64,000 nucleotides of DNA from Chryseobacterium limigenitum (GTDB taxonomy: Bacteria; Bacteroidota; Bacteroidia; Flavobacteriales; Weeksellaceae): positions 148,355-212,354 of the forward strand of contig NZ_FPKW01000006.1 in NCBI RefSeq assembly GCF_900114875.1, written 5' to 3'. Below are positions 17,558-25,622 of this stretch, piece by piece (position 1 is the first letter of the stretch; every line of letters begins with the position of its first letter). Both the position numbers and the translations under genes were made by a program. The notes under the pieces are model-generated. The model worked only from the letters and a program-made list of their open reading frames with translations. It was not told where the DNA came from and made no database searches.

Positions 17558-18211
17558 ATGGAAGAAAAAATGTCAAAAGAAACATATGATACTTTGTATT
17601 ATTATAATGAAGAAGGAGAAGATGGATATGACCTGAATGAAGTAATGCTTCTCGATGATGTAAATAATACTGAAAGAATAGAAAAGCTTACCGAATTATT
17701 AGAATCATCAGATAAAACCATAGCTTATCAGGCGATACTTATATTAGTTTCTTGGAATAAAGAGCAAGGATTTTCTAAACTTCAACAATTTATAGATGAA
17801 AGGTGGGATAAAAATGAAAATTTTGATCCACACAGAATATATGGAGAAGATACAGCATATGATAAATTTTCACATGCGCTCAAAATATCTACCTATAATG
17901 GAAGCTCTGAAACTCAGTTAATGCCCTACATAAAACAGTTTTTAGCATTATATAACGAGGTTTTTTTTGAAAGCTTTTTTAAAGATTTATTGTTATCAAT
18001 GAATATAATTAGTTTATATATTGGAGAAGTAGAACAAACAGTTTTAAAAACAGTTGACGCTAATAAACCTTATCAAGCGAGCCAATTGTTTCCTGTTTTA
18101 GTTAAAAATAATAATTCTTATTTTGAAAAATATAAAGATTTTTTTGAAAGATTAAATTTAAAAGATGGCAGAATAATTTATAACATCGAAGAAGCTGAAA
18201 AGTTTTTATAA
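17558..18211 (+). CDS. Candidate immunity protein to the PAAR-like toxin (HEAT-like)
   Basis: 217 residues, acidic, cytoplasmic by appearance. Residues 45-110 (KLTELLESSDKTIAYQAILI, then WNKEQGFSKLQQFIDE) look like short helical HEAT-type repeats, as seen in several polymorphic-toxin immunity proteins. It starts 9 nt after the toxin stop. A cytoplasmic acidic protein fits neutralisation of a basic cytoplasmic toxin domain. No named Imm family is assigned. Codon and base use is more AT-rich than in the VgrG gene, as is usual for exchangeable toxin-immunity cassettes. Confidence 0.75.
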   Translation: MEEKMSKETYDTLYYYNEEGEDGYDLNEVMLLDDVNNTERIEKLTELLESSDKTIAYQAILILVSWNKEQGFSKLQQFIDERWDKNENFDPHRIYGEDTAYDKFSHALKISTYNGSSETQLMPYIKQFLALYNEVFFESFFKDLLLSMNIISLYIGEVEQTVLKTVDANKPYQASQLFPVLVKNNNSYFEKYKDFFERLNLKDGRIIYNIEEAEKFL

Positions 18212-18238
18212 CCGAATTTTATTTAACTGTAATAGTCT

Positions 18239-18739
18239 GTGATTAATAAAGATATAGAATTGAGACTTGAAGATATTGACGATCGTTTATTTACAAAAAA
18301 TGACAGAAACGGCTATGCTGTATATTTTTTAGATCAAAATTTAACAGAGCCTTTTACGGGAGAGATTTATGTGAAATTTAATGATGCCATAGAATCCGAA
18401 GCTGAATATAAAAACGGCTATAAAAACGGAATTGAGCACATCTATAATTCAGAAGGAAATTTAGAACAGACCAATGAAAATAGAGGAAATGTAATTTTCG
18501 GAATTTCAAAAGAATATGATGAAGATGGAAATACGGTGATTGCCAGTATCGTCTATAATAATGACTACCTTAGATCTGTAGAATCTGTTGATAATAAGAT
18601 TCAGGAGATAAAAGCTTACGATGATAAATTCGGGGAATCTTTACCGGAATATATTCAGAAATTATTGAAATTATCCGACGAAGAAGTATTTAATTATGAA
18701 TTTAAAATCAATAATCCATATTTAAATTATAAAGATTAA
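18239..18739 (+). CDS. MORN-like repeat protein, possible second immunity protein
   Basis: 166 residues from a GTG start at 18239; no in-frame ATG lies nearby. Residues 35-105 hold MORN-like motifs (FTGEIYVKFNDAI, YKNGYKNGIEHIYNSEGNL, GNVIFGISKEYDEDGNTV), common in toxin-antitoxin and immunity proteins of Bacteroidota. It lies 27 nt after the previous gene. It may be an immunity protein to a toxin tip lost by exchange (an orphan immunity gene) or a second protector for the same toxin. The role is inferred from context. Confidence 0.7.
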   Translation: MINKDIELRLEDIDDRLFTKNDRNGYAVYFLDQNLTEPFTGEIYVKFNDAIESEAEYKNGYKNGIEHIYNSEGNLEQTNENRGNVIFGISKEYDEDGNTVIASIVYNNDYLRSVESVDNKIQEIKAYDDKFGESLPEYIQKLLKLSDEEVFNYEFKINNPYLNYKD

Positions 18740-18771
18740 TTTAAAATAAAACCAACCTCAAATTTTTAAAT

Positions 18772-19164
18772 ATGAAAAAACTACTCTTAACTCTTATCAT
18801 AGCAACTTTCTCATTGTTATCAACGGTAAATGCTCAAACGAATTCTCTTGCAAAGACAACTTGGGAAGTAGAAAAAATGAATGCTGACGGAAGTGCTACT
18901 TTCAAAAAAGCAAAACCTATTAAATTTCCGACAGAACAGCCTAAATTTAATTTTCTTCAGTTTGAAGCCGACAAAAAATTCCATACCGGAACTTCATGCT
19001 TTCACATGATGGGAACTTACAGTGTTTATGAAGATAATCAGGTCGAAATAAGCGAAGGTATGGCAGATATGGCAGGCGACTGCAAAGAGCCAAAAACACT
19101 TAACGGAACGTATCAGTTCAAAATAGATAAAGATCGTCTTGAGTTGATTCCTGTAAAAAATTAA
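18772..19164 (+). CDS. Secreted META/lipocalin-like protein
   Basis: 130 residues. The signal peptide ends near TVNAQ. The mature protein starts LAKTTWEVEKM, then has FEADKKFHTGTSCF and GTYSVYEDNQVEI, the layout of META or lipocalin-like small beta-barrel domains of Bacteroidota. Two Cys (SCFHMM and GDCKEP) could pair. The function is unknown. It ends with a strong terminator and probably marks the right border of the T6SS island. Confidence 0.75.
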   Translation: MKKLLLTLIIATFSLLSTVNAQTNSLAKTTWEVEKMNADGSATFKKAKPIKFPTEQPKFNFLQFEADKKFHTGTSCFHMMGTYSVYEDNQVEISEGMADMAGDCKEPKTLNGTYQFKIDKDRLELIPVKN

Positions 19165-19242
19165 AATACTATTCTCGAAAAATATTACATTTTTAATTGG
19201 ATCAGCCCAAATAATAAAATCCATACAGTAATAATAAAATCC

Positions 19243-19273
19243 AAAAGACCGTCATACTCTGGCGGTCTTTTTT
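19243..19273 (+). terminator. Rho-independent terminator
   Basis: The stem AAAAGACCG/CGGTCTTTT with an 11-nt loop ends in a T-run. It separates the T6SS island from polA. Confidence 0.85.
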
Positions 19274-19309
19274 GAATTTAAAATAAGGTTAAAAGAAAAC
19301 ACTTTTTCT

Positions 19310-19317
19310 TATATTTG
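19310..19317 (+). promoter_or_regulatory. polA -7 promoter element
   Basis: TATATTTG, 15 nt before the ATG at 19333. A TTG at 19315 in frame lies inside this box, which argues for the ATG start. Confidence 0.6.
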
Positions 19318-19332
19318 TTCATTATAGAAAAT

Positions 19333-22182
19333 ATGGAGGCAACACAAGATAAAAGGCTATTTCTCATCGATGCTTATGCGATGATTTTCAGAGGATATTA
19401 CGCATTGATCAGAAGTCCGAGAATAACGAGTACAGGAATCGACACATCTGCTATTTTTGGATTTACCAATTCATTGATTGAATTGATCAGAAGAGAAAGA
19501 CCTTCTCATTTGGCCGTCGTTTTTGATGTAGGCCAGGCAAGTGTAAGAACAGATGATTTTGCAGAATATAAAGCCAACAGAAGCGAAACTCCGGAAGCCA
19601 TTAAGATTGCTATTCCATACATCCACAGGATTTTAGAGGCGATGCATATTCCTTATTTGGGAGTTGAAGGTTATGAAGCGGATGACGTGATCGGAACCAT
19701 TTCTTGCAAAGCAGAAAAAGAAGGATATACCACATTTATGGTGACTCCGGATAAAGATTTTGCACAATTAGTGACCGATAAAGTCAAGATTTATAAGCCG
19801 AGTTTAAAAGGAAGTGAGATTGAAATTCTGGGTGTTGAAGAAGTGAAAGCTAAATATGAAATTGAAGACCCGAAACAGGTGATCGATTTCTTAGCAATGA
19901 TGGGTGATGCGGTGGATAACATTCCCGGATTGGAGGGTGTTGGAGAAAAAACCGCCATGAAATTCCTGAAAGAATTCGGAAGCATAGAAAATCTTCTTGC
20001 CAATACAGATAAATTAAAAGGTAAGCTTAAAGAAAAAGTAGAAGCTTCTGCCGAGCGTGGAATTTTATCTAAAAAATTAGCGACCATCATTTGTGATGTT
20101 CCCGTAGAATTTCACCAGGAACAGTATGATCTTGAAACTCCGGATTTTGAAAAAGCAAAAAAGGTTTTTGACGAAATAGAATTCACAAGACTATATGAAA
20201 ACCTTTACCGTGCTTTTGCGCCTTCTCAAACAGAAGTTGTGGCTAAAGATGCTACCGCAAACGGTGAAGTGGTTTCTCAGCCCGCGGAAACTCCTCAGCA
20301 AAAAGTGGCTCAACAAATTGGTCAGCTCGATCTTTTTGCCAATTTTGAAGAACTGGATCAGGCAACCTCCACAAAGTCAACCATCGCGGAGAACGAACAT
20401 TTATATCAGTTTGTTGATAATCCTAAAGCTCAGAAAATTTTAGTTCAAAACTTATTGAATCAGAAAGCCGTTTGTTTTGATACAGAAACAACTTCTTTGA
20501 ATGAACTGGAAGCCGAATTGGTAGGAATGAGTTTCTCCTATAAAAAAGGATTGGCGTACTATATTCCCCTGTCTGAAAACAGAGAAGAAGTCTTGGCAAC
20601 ATTGGAAATTTTCAGACCATTTTTTGAAAAATTAGACCTGCTTAAAATCGCTCACAATCTGAAATTTGATTATAAAATTTTAAAGCAATACGATATTACC
20701 GTTCAGGGAGCAATGTTCGACACGATGATCGCCCATTATCTTCTAAATCCGGACGGAAGACACGGAATGGACTATCTTTCAGAGGTCTATTTAAATTACA
20801 AACCTGTTTCCATTGAAACCATTATTGGTAAAAAAGGAAAAAATCAGGGAACTTTCAGAGATGCAGATCTTAGAACGCAGACCGATTATGCGGCGGAAGA
20901 TGCAGACGTAACTTTCCAGTTGTATGAATTGTTTGCCCCTCAATTAAAGAAGGAAAATTTAGAAGATCTTTTCTTCAATATCGAAATGCCGTTGATGGAA
21001 GTTTTGGCTAAAATGGAACTGTCCGGAATTTCTCTGGACGAAAAATGGCTGGCTCAGGAAAGCATCGATCTTGAAAATGATCTAAGACAATTAGAAGCTA
21101 AAATATTTGAAATTTCGGGTGAAGAATTCAATATGAATTCGCCTAAACAATTGGGTGAAGTGTTGTTTGAAAAAATGCAGCTTGACCCGAAAGCCAAAAA
21201 GACCAAAACAGGTCAATACGCGACTTCGGAAGATGTATTGCAGAAGTTGGCTTCGAAACACGAAATTATTCAGCATATTCTTGAATACAGAACGTATCAA
21301 AAATTAAAATCGACTTACGTTGATGCATTGCCATCACAAATCGACAAAGATGATCGTGTTCATACCAATTTCTCACAAACTACGGCTGCAACAGGTCGTC
21401 TGGCGAGTGTAAACCCGAATTTACAGAACATCCCGATCCGAACATTGAGAGGTCAGCAAATTCGTGGAGCGTTTGTTTCGGCAGAAGGGAAAAAGATTAT
21501 TTCTGCCGATTATTCACAAATTGAACTTCGTTTGATTGCCGAGATTTCGGGTGAAGATAATATGATCAAAGCCTTCCAGGATGGGGAAGATATCCACGCT
21601 TCTACCGCTGCAAAACTGTTTAAAATTCCTCTGGAAGAAGTTTCTAAAACACAGAGAAGTCAGGCTAAAACAGTAAACTTCGGAATTATTTACGGTCAGG
21701 GTGCTTTTGCATTAGCTGAACAAACAGGTTTGTCGAGAACGGAAGCCAAGCAAATGATCGAAGCCTATTTCGAAACCTATCCAAAGTTGAAGCAATATAT
21801 GGCTGAACAAGTGAATAAAGCCCGTGAAATCGGTTATGTTGAAACTATTTTAGGGAGAAAACGTCATTTAAAAGATATTAATTCAGGAAACTTTGTCGTA
21901 AGAGGTCATGCCGAAAGAAACGCTGTGAATGCTCCTGTTCAGGGAAGTGCTGCAGATGTTGTGAAAGTGGCGATGATCAAAATTCAAAAAGAACTGGAAA
22001 AAGAAAAACTTCAGACAAAAATGTTGCTTCAGGTTCATGACGAATTGGTGTTTGAAGCTCCGATTGATGAGGTAGAAGTCGCTACAAATATCATTAAAAT
22101 TGAAATGGAAAATGCCATTGAAACGCAGGTTCCTCTGTTGGTGGAGATTGGAGTAGGGAATAACTGGCTGGAAGCGCATTAA
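19333..22182 (+). CDS. polA: DNA polymerase I
   Basis: 949 residues. Order: 5'-3' exonuclease/flap nuclease (RLFLIDAYAMIFRGYYAL, YEADDVIGT, GDAVDNIPG; residues 1-300), a linker, a 3'-5' proofreading domain with intact DxE (VCFDTETTSLNE, near 380-390), and an A-family polymerase (RLASVNPNLQNIPIR, ADYSQIELR, QVHDELVFE). It removes RNA primers and fills gaps in replication and repair. All three activities appear intact. The cytosolic start MEATQDKRLFLIDAYA fits the family. It is a single-gene unit followed by a dispersed hairpin. Confidence 0.96.
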   Translation: MEATQDKRLFLIDAYAMIFRGYYALIRSPRITSTGIDTSAIFGFTNSLIELIRRERPSHLAVVFDVGQASVRTDDFAEYKANRSETPEAIKIAIPYIHRILEAMHIPYLGVEGYEADDVIGTISCKAEKEGYTTFMVTPDKDFAQLVTDKVKIYKPSLKGSEIEILGVEEVKAKYEIEDPKQVIDFLAMMGDAVDNIPGLEGVGEKTAMKFLKEFGSIENLLANTDKLKGKLKEKVEASAERGILSKKLATIICDVPVEFHQEQYDLETPDFEKAKKVFDEIEFTRLYENLYRAFAPSQTEVVAKDATANGEVVSQPAETPQQKVAQQIGQLDLFANFEELDQATSTKSTIAENEHLYQFVDNPKAQKILVQNLLNQKAVCFDTETTSLNELEAELVGMSFSYKKGLAYYIPLSENREEVLATLEIFRPFFEKLDLLKIAHNLKFDYKILKQYDITVQGAMFDTMIAHYLLNPDGRHGMDYLSEVYLNYKPVSIETIIGKKGKNQGTFRDADLRTQTDYAAEDADVTFQLYELFAPQLKKENLEDLFFNIEMPLMEVLAKMELSGISLDEKWLAQESIDLENDLRQLEAKIFEISGEEFNMNSPKQLGEVLFEKMQLDPKAKKTKTGQYATSEDVLQKLASKHEIIQHILEYRTYQKLKSTYVDALPSQIDKDDRVHTNFSQTTAATGRLASVNPNLQNIPIRTLRGQQIRGAFVSAEGKKIISADYSQIELRLIAEISGEDNMIKAFQDGEDIHASTAAKLFKIPLEEVSKTQRSQAKTVNFGIIYGQGAFALAEQTGLSRTEAKQMIEAYFETYPKLKQYMAEQVNKAREIGYVETILGRKRHLKDINSGNFVVRGHAERNAVNAPVQGSAADVVKVAMIKIQKELEKEKLQTKMLLQVHDELVFEAPIDEVEVATNIIKIEMENAIETQVPLLVEIGVGNNWLEAH

Positions 22183-22200
22183 GAATATACTTTTTTATAT

Positions 22201-22300
22201 AAATGCTTCGACTCCGCTCAGCATGACATCGCTAAAAAATTACTGTTGAAATAATGCAGTTAGTATTAGAAATGTCATGCTGAGCGGAGTCGAAGCATTT
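22201..22300. repeat. Dispersed inverted repeat (perfect 29-bp arms)
   Basis: Arms at 22201-22229 and 22272-22300 are perfect reverse complements over 29 bp, with the core GCTTCGACTCCGCTCAGCAT. The right part, including the preceding TTAGTATTAG, recurs at ~60450-60490 and, inverted, at ~61545-61589. It is a widespread intergenic repeat type in Bacteroidota. Here it lies between convergent polA and the zinc-ribbon gene and may end transcription from both sides. Confidence 0.85.
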
Positions 22301-22330
22301 TTATTGGATAAATAATATTTTATCTGTTAT

Positions 22331-22912
22331 TTAATTATAAGAAGTAATAATTTGACTTTCATCAAAGTAGAAACAAGATGGATCATAATCGTTCCAGCAT
22401 GCTTGATAATTAGGGCCGTTTCCGTAGTTTGAAGTATTCACATTATTCGGTTTTCCTCGCATGTAAACAAGCATTTCATACTTCATTCCAATCCAAATTT
22501 TATGTTCAGAAATATTTATGCAATCTTCTTTTGACCATTCTGGATGTTTCTTATGAATTTTTCCAGCTTTTGTTTTTGAAAATTTTTCTTCTTCAATTTT
22601 TTGCTGTTTATCAATGCTGTCAATTCTTGCTTGGTTTTTAATGCTATCTTTCTTTAATAATTTGGTATCAAGTTTACTGGAGTAATCAATTTTATCTTCG
22701 GTTTTTGAACATTGTTTAATTAAAAAGAATAAGATTAGAAATCCAAAAATAAATAGTAGAGCTATACCACATCCATTACTTGGTTTCTTTGGTGCAATAG
22801 AATTGTTTACAGAAGTGTTCGGATTATCCTTGATTAGATAGCCACAATTAGGACATTTTATTGTAGTACTGTTTATTATACTTTTACATTTTGGGCATTG
22901 GGTTGATGACAT
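22331..22912 (-). CDS. Membrane-anchored zinc-ribbon protein
   Basis: 193 residues. The N-terminal zinc ribbon has two CxxC pairs (CPKCKS and CPNCGY), followed by a linker, one membrane segment (about 49-64), a charged coil (70-120) and a C-terminal domain (IWIGMKYEMLVYMRGKPNNV) that resembles the short BamE/SmpA-like fold found in many tethered proteins. The function is unknown. A -7 box lies 20 nt upstream. Confidence 0.75.
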   Translation of the reverse strand: MSSTQCPKCKSIINSTTIKCPNCGYLIKDNPNTSVNNSIAPKKPSNGCGIALLFIFGFLILFFLIKQCSKTEDKIDYSSKLDTKLLKKDSIKNQARIDSIDKQQKIEEEKFSKTKAGKIHKKHPEWSKEDCINISEHKIWIGMKYEMLVYMRGKPNNVNTSNYGNGPNYQACWNDYDPSCFYFDESQIITSYN

Positions 22913-22931
22913 AGTTGTAATTTTTGATGTT

Positions 22932-22939
22932 CAAAAGTA
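22932..22939 (-). promoter_or_regulatory. -7 promoter element of the zinc-ribbon gene
   Basis: TACTTTTG on the minus strand matches TAnnTTTG, 20 nt before the start codon. Confidence 0.5.
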
Positions 22940-22990
22940 TTCTGAACAATTCAAAAAAAATTACGGAAATCCGTAGAAACTATATTATAT

Positions 22991-23626
22991 CTACTTCGCT
23001 TTCGAAATTGCCATTTTCACAGCAAGAAAAACTAACACACTCGCCATAAACCATTTCTGTATTTTAATCCAAATAGGATTTTTTGCGAAAAACAGAGATG
23101 CTTTTGCTGCTGTTAACACAATGATAAAGTTGACGGTAAAACTTATGAAAACCTGAGTGACTCCAAGTTGTAAACTTTGAGTGAAAACAGAACCGTATTC
23201 GGGTTTTATAAACTGTAGAAAAAAAGATAAATAGAAAACGGCAACTTTGGGATTGAGTACATTGGTGAAGAAACCGACTGCAAATAATTTTCTTGGTCTG
23301 TCTATCGAAATATTTTTATCAACTTCAAAAATGTTTTTACTATTGGGTTTAATAGCCTGATAAGCGAGATATAAAAGATAGATCGTTCCGAGCGTCTTTA
23401 AAACGATATAGGCATAAGGTACTGCAAATAACACGGCCGTAAGACCAAAAGACACCATCACAATGTGGAAAAGAAATCCACACACGACACCTGCAAGTGA
23501 TGTTAAGCCTGCTTTTCTTCCTTGTGTTATGGATCGGGAAATTAAATAAATCATATTAGGTCCCGGACTGATTACCAAGACAAGGGCAGCTAAGGCAAAA
23601 AAGAGAAGGTCGTGAAATGGAATCAT
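22991..23626 (-). CDS. LysE/RhtB-family amino-acid exporter
   Basis: 211 residues from the ATG at 23626; an upstream in-frame TTG at 23653 lies inside the -7 box. The family start is typical (FFALAALVLVISPGPNMIYL with the SPGPN motif), followed by about six membrane segments. LysE/RhtB proteins export amino acids such as lysine, threonine or homoserine, driven by the proton gradient. The substrate cannot be told from the sequence. It is a single gene with its own promoter. Confidence 0.88.
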   Translation of the reverse strand: MIPFHDLLFFALAALVLVISPGPNMIYLISRSITQGRKAGLTSLAGVVCGFLFHIVMVSFGLTAVLFAVPYAYIVLKTLGTIYLLYLAYQAIKPNSKNIFEVDKNISIDRPRKLFAVGFFTNVLNPKVAVFYLSFFLQFIKPEYGSVFTQSLQLGVTQVFISFTVNFIIVLTAAKASLFFAKNPIWIKIQKWFMASVLVFLAVKMAISKAK

Positions 23627-23650
23627 AATTTTTATCAGTGTTTTGCGGTG

Positions 23651-23658
23651 CAAAGATA
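23651..23658 (-). promoter_or_regulatory. -7 promoter element of the LysE-type gene
   Basis: TATCTTTG on the minus strand, 24 nt before the ATG at 23626. It decides the start choice for that gene. Confidence 0.6.
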
Positions 23659-23674
23659 GAAATTCATGCTTATA

Positions 23675-24166
23675 TTAATGACTAACAAATTTAGTTTTTA
23701 TTTCCTTATAATTTAATAAGATAACAGAGATGCAACACAAAATAATGACCGGAAAAATCGATTGCGAAATAGTGTAATATATTTCTTCATTGAAAAGATA
23801 AGTGCTCCATGAAGATTCCCTTTCTACAAAAATAGTATAGTTCCAGAATAGCCATAGAAAAACGAGAAGAATGAATTCTATTACCGTTTTCACGTATAAG
23901 TTTTTAAGTAATGAAAATATTGAAAACAGGATAGTAAGAAAAAAGCCTGTAAGCAACGAAATAAAGAATACATCCTCAAAAAAACTGCATTCTAAACAGC
24001 TACTCGAAGTGTTACCCGAAAGTCTTCCCATTGCCCAATATATCTGCAAAAATGTTGCAGTAAATAATATGAAAAATGCGATTCCATTCTTCTTTAAAAA
24101 TAAGATAATTTTGGATTTTAGGAAGGAAATCTTTTTTTTCAAATGTTGTGGGTTTATTAATTTCAA
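23675..24166 (-). CDS. Four-helix membrane protein, unrecognised
   Basis: 163 residues with a TTG start that overlaps the stop of the upstream gene (TTGA, 4-nt overlap). The N-terminus is basic (HLKKKISFLKSKIILFLKK), followed by four predicted membrane segments (about 28-47, 68-86, 93-110, 134-153). No family is recognised. As the last gene of a three-gene unit with an Imm22-like protein, it may be part of a toxin-immunity remnant. Confidence 0.65.
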   Translation of the reverse strand: MKLINPQHLKKKISFLKSKIILFLKKNGIAFFILFTATFLQIYWAMGRLSGNTSSSCLECSFFEDVFFISLLTGFFLTILFSIFSLLKNLYVKTVIEFILLVFLWLFWNYTIFVERESSWSTYLFNEEIYYTISQSIFPVIILCCISVILLNYKEIKTKFVSH

Positions 24167-24501
24167 TCTGAAATTTGATATTTCGTGTCTGTAACTAATT
24201 TTCCTTGGGATAAGCAGATGGGATTTCCTTTCTCATTATATTTCCACCCAAGGTTTATAGCTTCAATTATTTTTTCTTTAATCATAACCGGAGTTACGCT
24301 TTTAATAAAGTCATCGCCGTAACCATAAGACCTACCGAAATTAACATTAACAAATAATAATTGCCCTTCACTTTCATGCTGAACGGGTATTGAATATTCA
24401 TCATTATGTGCTTCGTTATGTGAAATTTTCCTTCTGATTTTCCAATAAAAAATCTCATTATTTACATTAATCTTTCTAAGACCTTTTTTTGAAATTGCCA
24501 T
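24163..24501 (-). CDS. Small conserved-looking hypothetical protein
   Basis: 112 residues, basic N-terminus (MAISKKGLRKINVNNEIFYW), then VQHESEGQLLFVNVNFGRS and a C-terminal helix ending GWKYNEKGN. No signal or membrane segment. It is the middle gene of a three-gene unit, overlapping the next by 4 nt and lying 27 nt after the previous one. The function is not recognised. Confidence 0.65.
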   Translation of the reverse strand: MAISKKGLRKINVNNEIFYWKIRRKISHNEAHNDEYSIPVQHESEGQLLFVNVNFGRSYGYGDDFIKSVTPVMIKEKIIEAINLGWKYNEKGNPICLSQGKLVTDTKYQISD

Positions 24502-24528
24502 TTTATGAAGAATAAATTTTGAATATTT

Positions 24529-24927
24529 CTAAACACTAAACTCAATCTTCCCCAGATAAACCAAGCTAAACATTTCATCTTCCACAGAAACGGGTTTTGC
24601 AATTTGTCCGCTGTTTAGGAAGATCAAAGAATTGATATTTGCCTTAATATCCAATTCATTGATTCTGCTCACTAAAGTCGGAAGCCACTGATCTGCAAAA
24701 GAATATTCTGAAAATTTATCATAGATATTATTGTTGGTGTCATCAAAACCGTATTCCACGAAATCATAATCCAGCCAGATCGTATCCTGAGATTCTGCAA
24801 ATTTTGAATTATGGGTTTCATCAGATTCTTCTTCCACATAAAAATCTTCATCTTCATTCATGAAGTCTTCAAAATCTTCTTCACTGCTAAAATTTCCTAT
24901 CCAAAAATCTAATATTTGCGTATCCAT
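24529..24927 (-). CDS. Imm22-like immunity protein (orphan)
   Basis: 132 residues, strongly acidic. The N-terminus FWIGNFSSEEDFEDFMNED, a following SKFAESQ and YDFVEYGF match the pattern of the Imm22 family (W-x-G-N-F ... F ... D-x-D-F-x-E), cytoplasmic protectors against polymorphic toxins. No toxin gene is adjacent, so it would be an orphan immunity gene. A TAACTTTG -7 box lies 34 nt upstream, and it heads a three-gene unit. The family call is by eye. Confidence 0.65.
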   Translation of the reverse strand: MDTQILDFWIGNFSSEEDFEDFMNEDEDFYVEEESDETHNSKFAESQDTIWLDYDFVEYGFDDTNNNIYDKFSEYSFADQWLPTLVSRINELDIKANINSLIFLNSGQIAKPVSVEDEMFSLVYLGKIEFSV

Positions 24928-24961
24928 AACTGTTTTTATCCTCTTTTAATTTAATTGCCCT

Positions 24962-24969
24962 CAAAGTTA
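24962..24969 (-). promoter_or_regulatory. -7 promoter element of the Imm22-like operon
   Basis: TAACTTTG on the minus strand, matching TAnnTTTG, 34 nt before the start. Confidence 0.55.
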
Positions 24970-25029
24970 TGACAATATTTGTAAACCCTTCAACAGAAAA
25001 CACGGCTATTAGGGATTTTGATGAAGCTT

Positions 25030-25587
25030 TTATTGTATTCTTTTTCCTGCTTCACTCTCTTTAATCGTCTTCTCCAGCCTTGAAATTCTCGTTTTTTCCT
25101 GTTTAGCACTCATGATCCAGTGAAGCATTACTTTTTTATAAGATGGAGCCTGATTATCAAAAAATTCCCAGGCTTTTTTGTTACTTTTAAATTGCTTTTC
25201 ATACGTCGGATCTAGAACCGCCAGTTCTTTTTCGTGAGAATAAATGGCAGATTTTTCTTCTTTTCTTAGTTCAAATGCTTTTATACCTTCGGGTTTCATC
25301 AATCCGGCTTTGGTCAATTCTTCCACTTTTTTGATGTTGATAACACTCCAGATACTTGTCGGTTTTCTTGGGGTAAAACGGTTGCTGTAGCTTTCTTCAT
25401 CAATTGATCTTCTCACACTGTCAATCCACCCAAAACATAATGCCTGATCAACAGCTTCCGACCAGATCATCGACGGCTTTTTGGTTCCGACTTTATAAAA
25501 TCCTACCAAAAGCTCTTTTTCAGTGGCGTGGTTTTTCTCAAGCCATTCTCTGAAGTCGTTGGGTGTGGCAAAAAAAAATGCTTCCAT
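25030..25587 (-). CDS. YdeI/OmpD-associated-family protein
   Basis: 185 residues, cytoplasmic. It shows the family pattern: FREWLEKNHATEKELLVGFY, SEAVDQALCFGWIDSVRR, FTPRKPTSIWSVINI, and a basic helical C-terminus (EKTRISRLEKTIKESEAGK). The family is linked to resistance against some peptides in enterobacteria, but the molecular role is not settled. Only 35 nt separate it from the end of the DUF389 gene upstream, so co-transcription is possible. Confidence 0.85.
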   Translation of the reverse strand: MEAFFFATPNDFREWLEKNHATEKELLVGFYKVGTKKPSMIWSEAVDQALCFGWIDSVRRSIDEESYSNRFTPRKPTSIWSVINIKKVEELTKAGLMKPEGIKAFELRKEEKSAIYSHEKELAVLDPTYEKQFKSNKKAWEFFDNQAPSYKKVMLHWIMSAKQEKTRISRLEKTIKESEAGKRIQ

Positions 25588-25622
25588 TTTTATGTTTTTA
25601 GAATTGAAAAATAAATGTACTT

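Noticed and set aside
22201..22300. CRISPR-like array
   Set aside because: There are only two inverted arms and no regular spacers, so it is a dispersed hairpin repeat.
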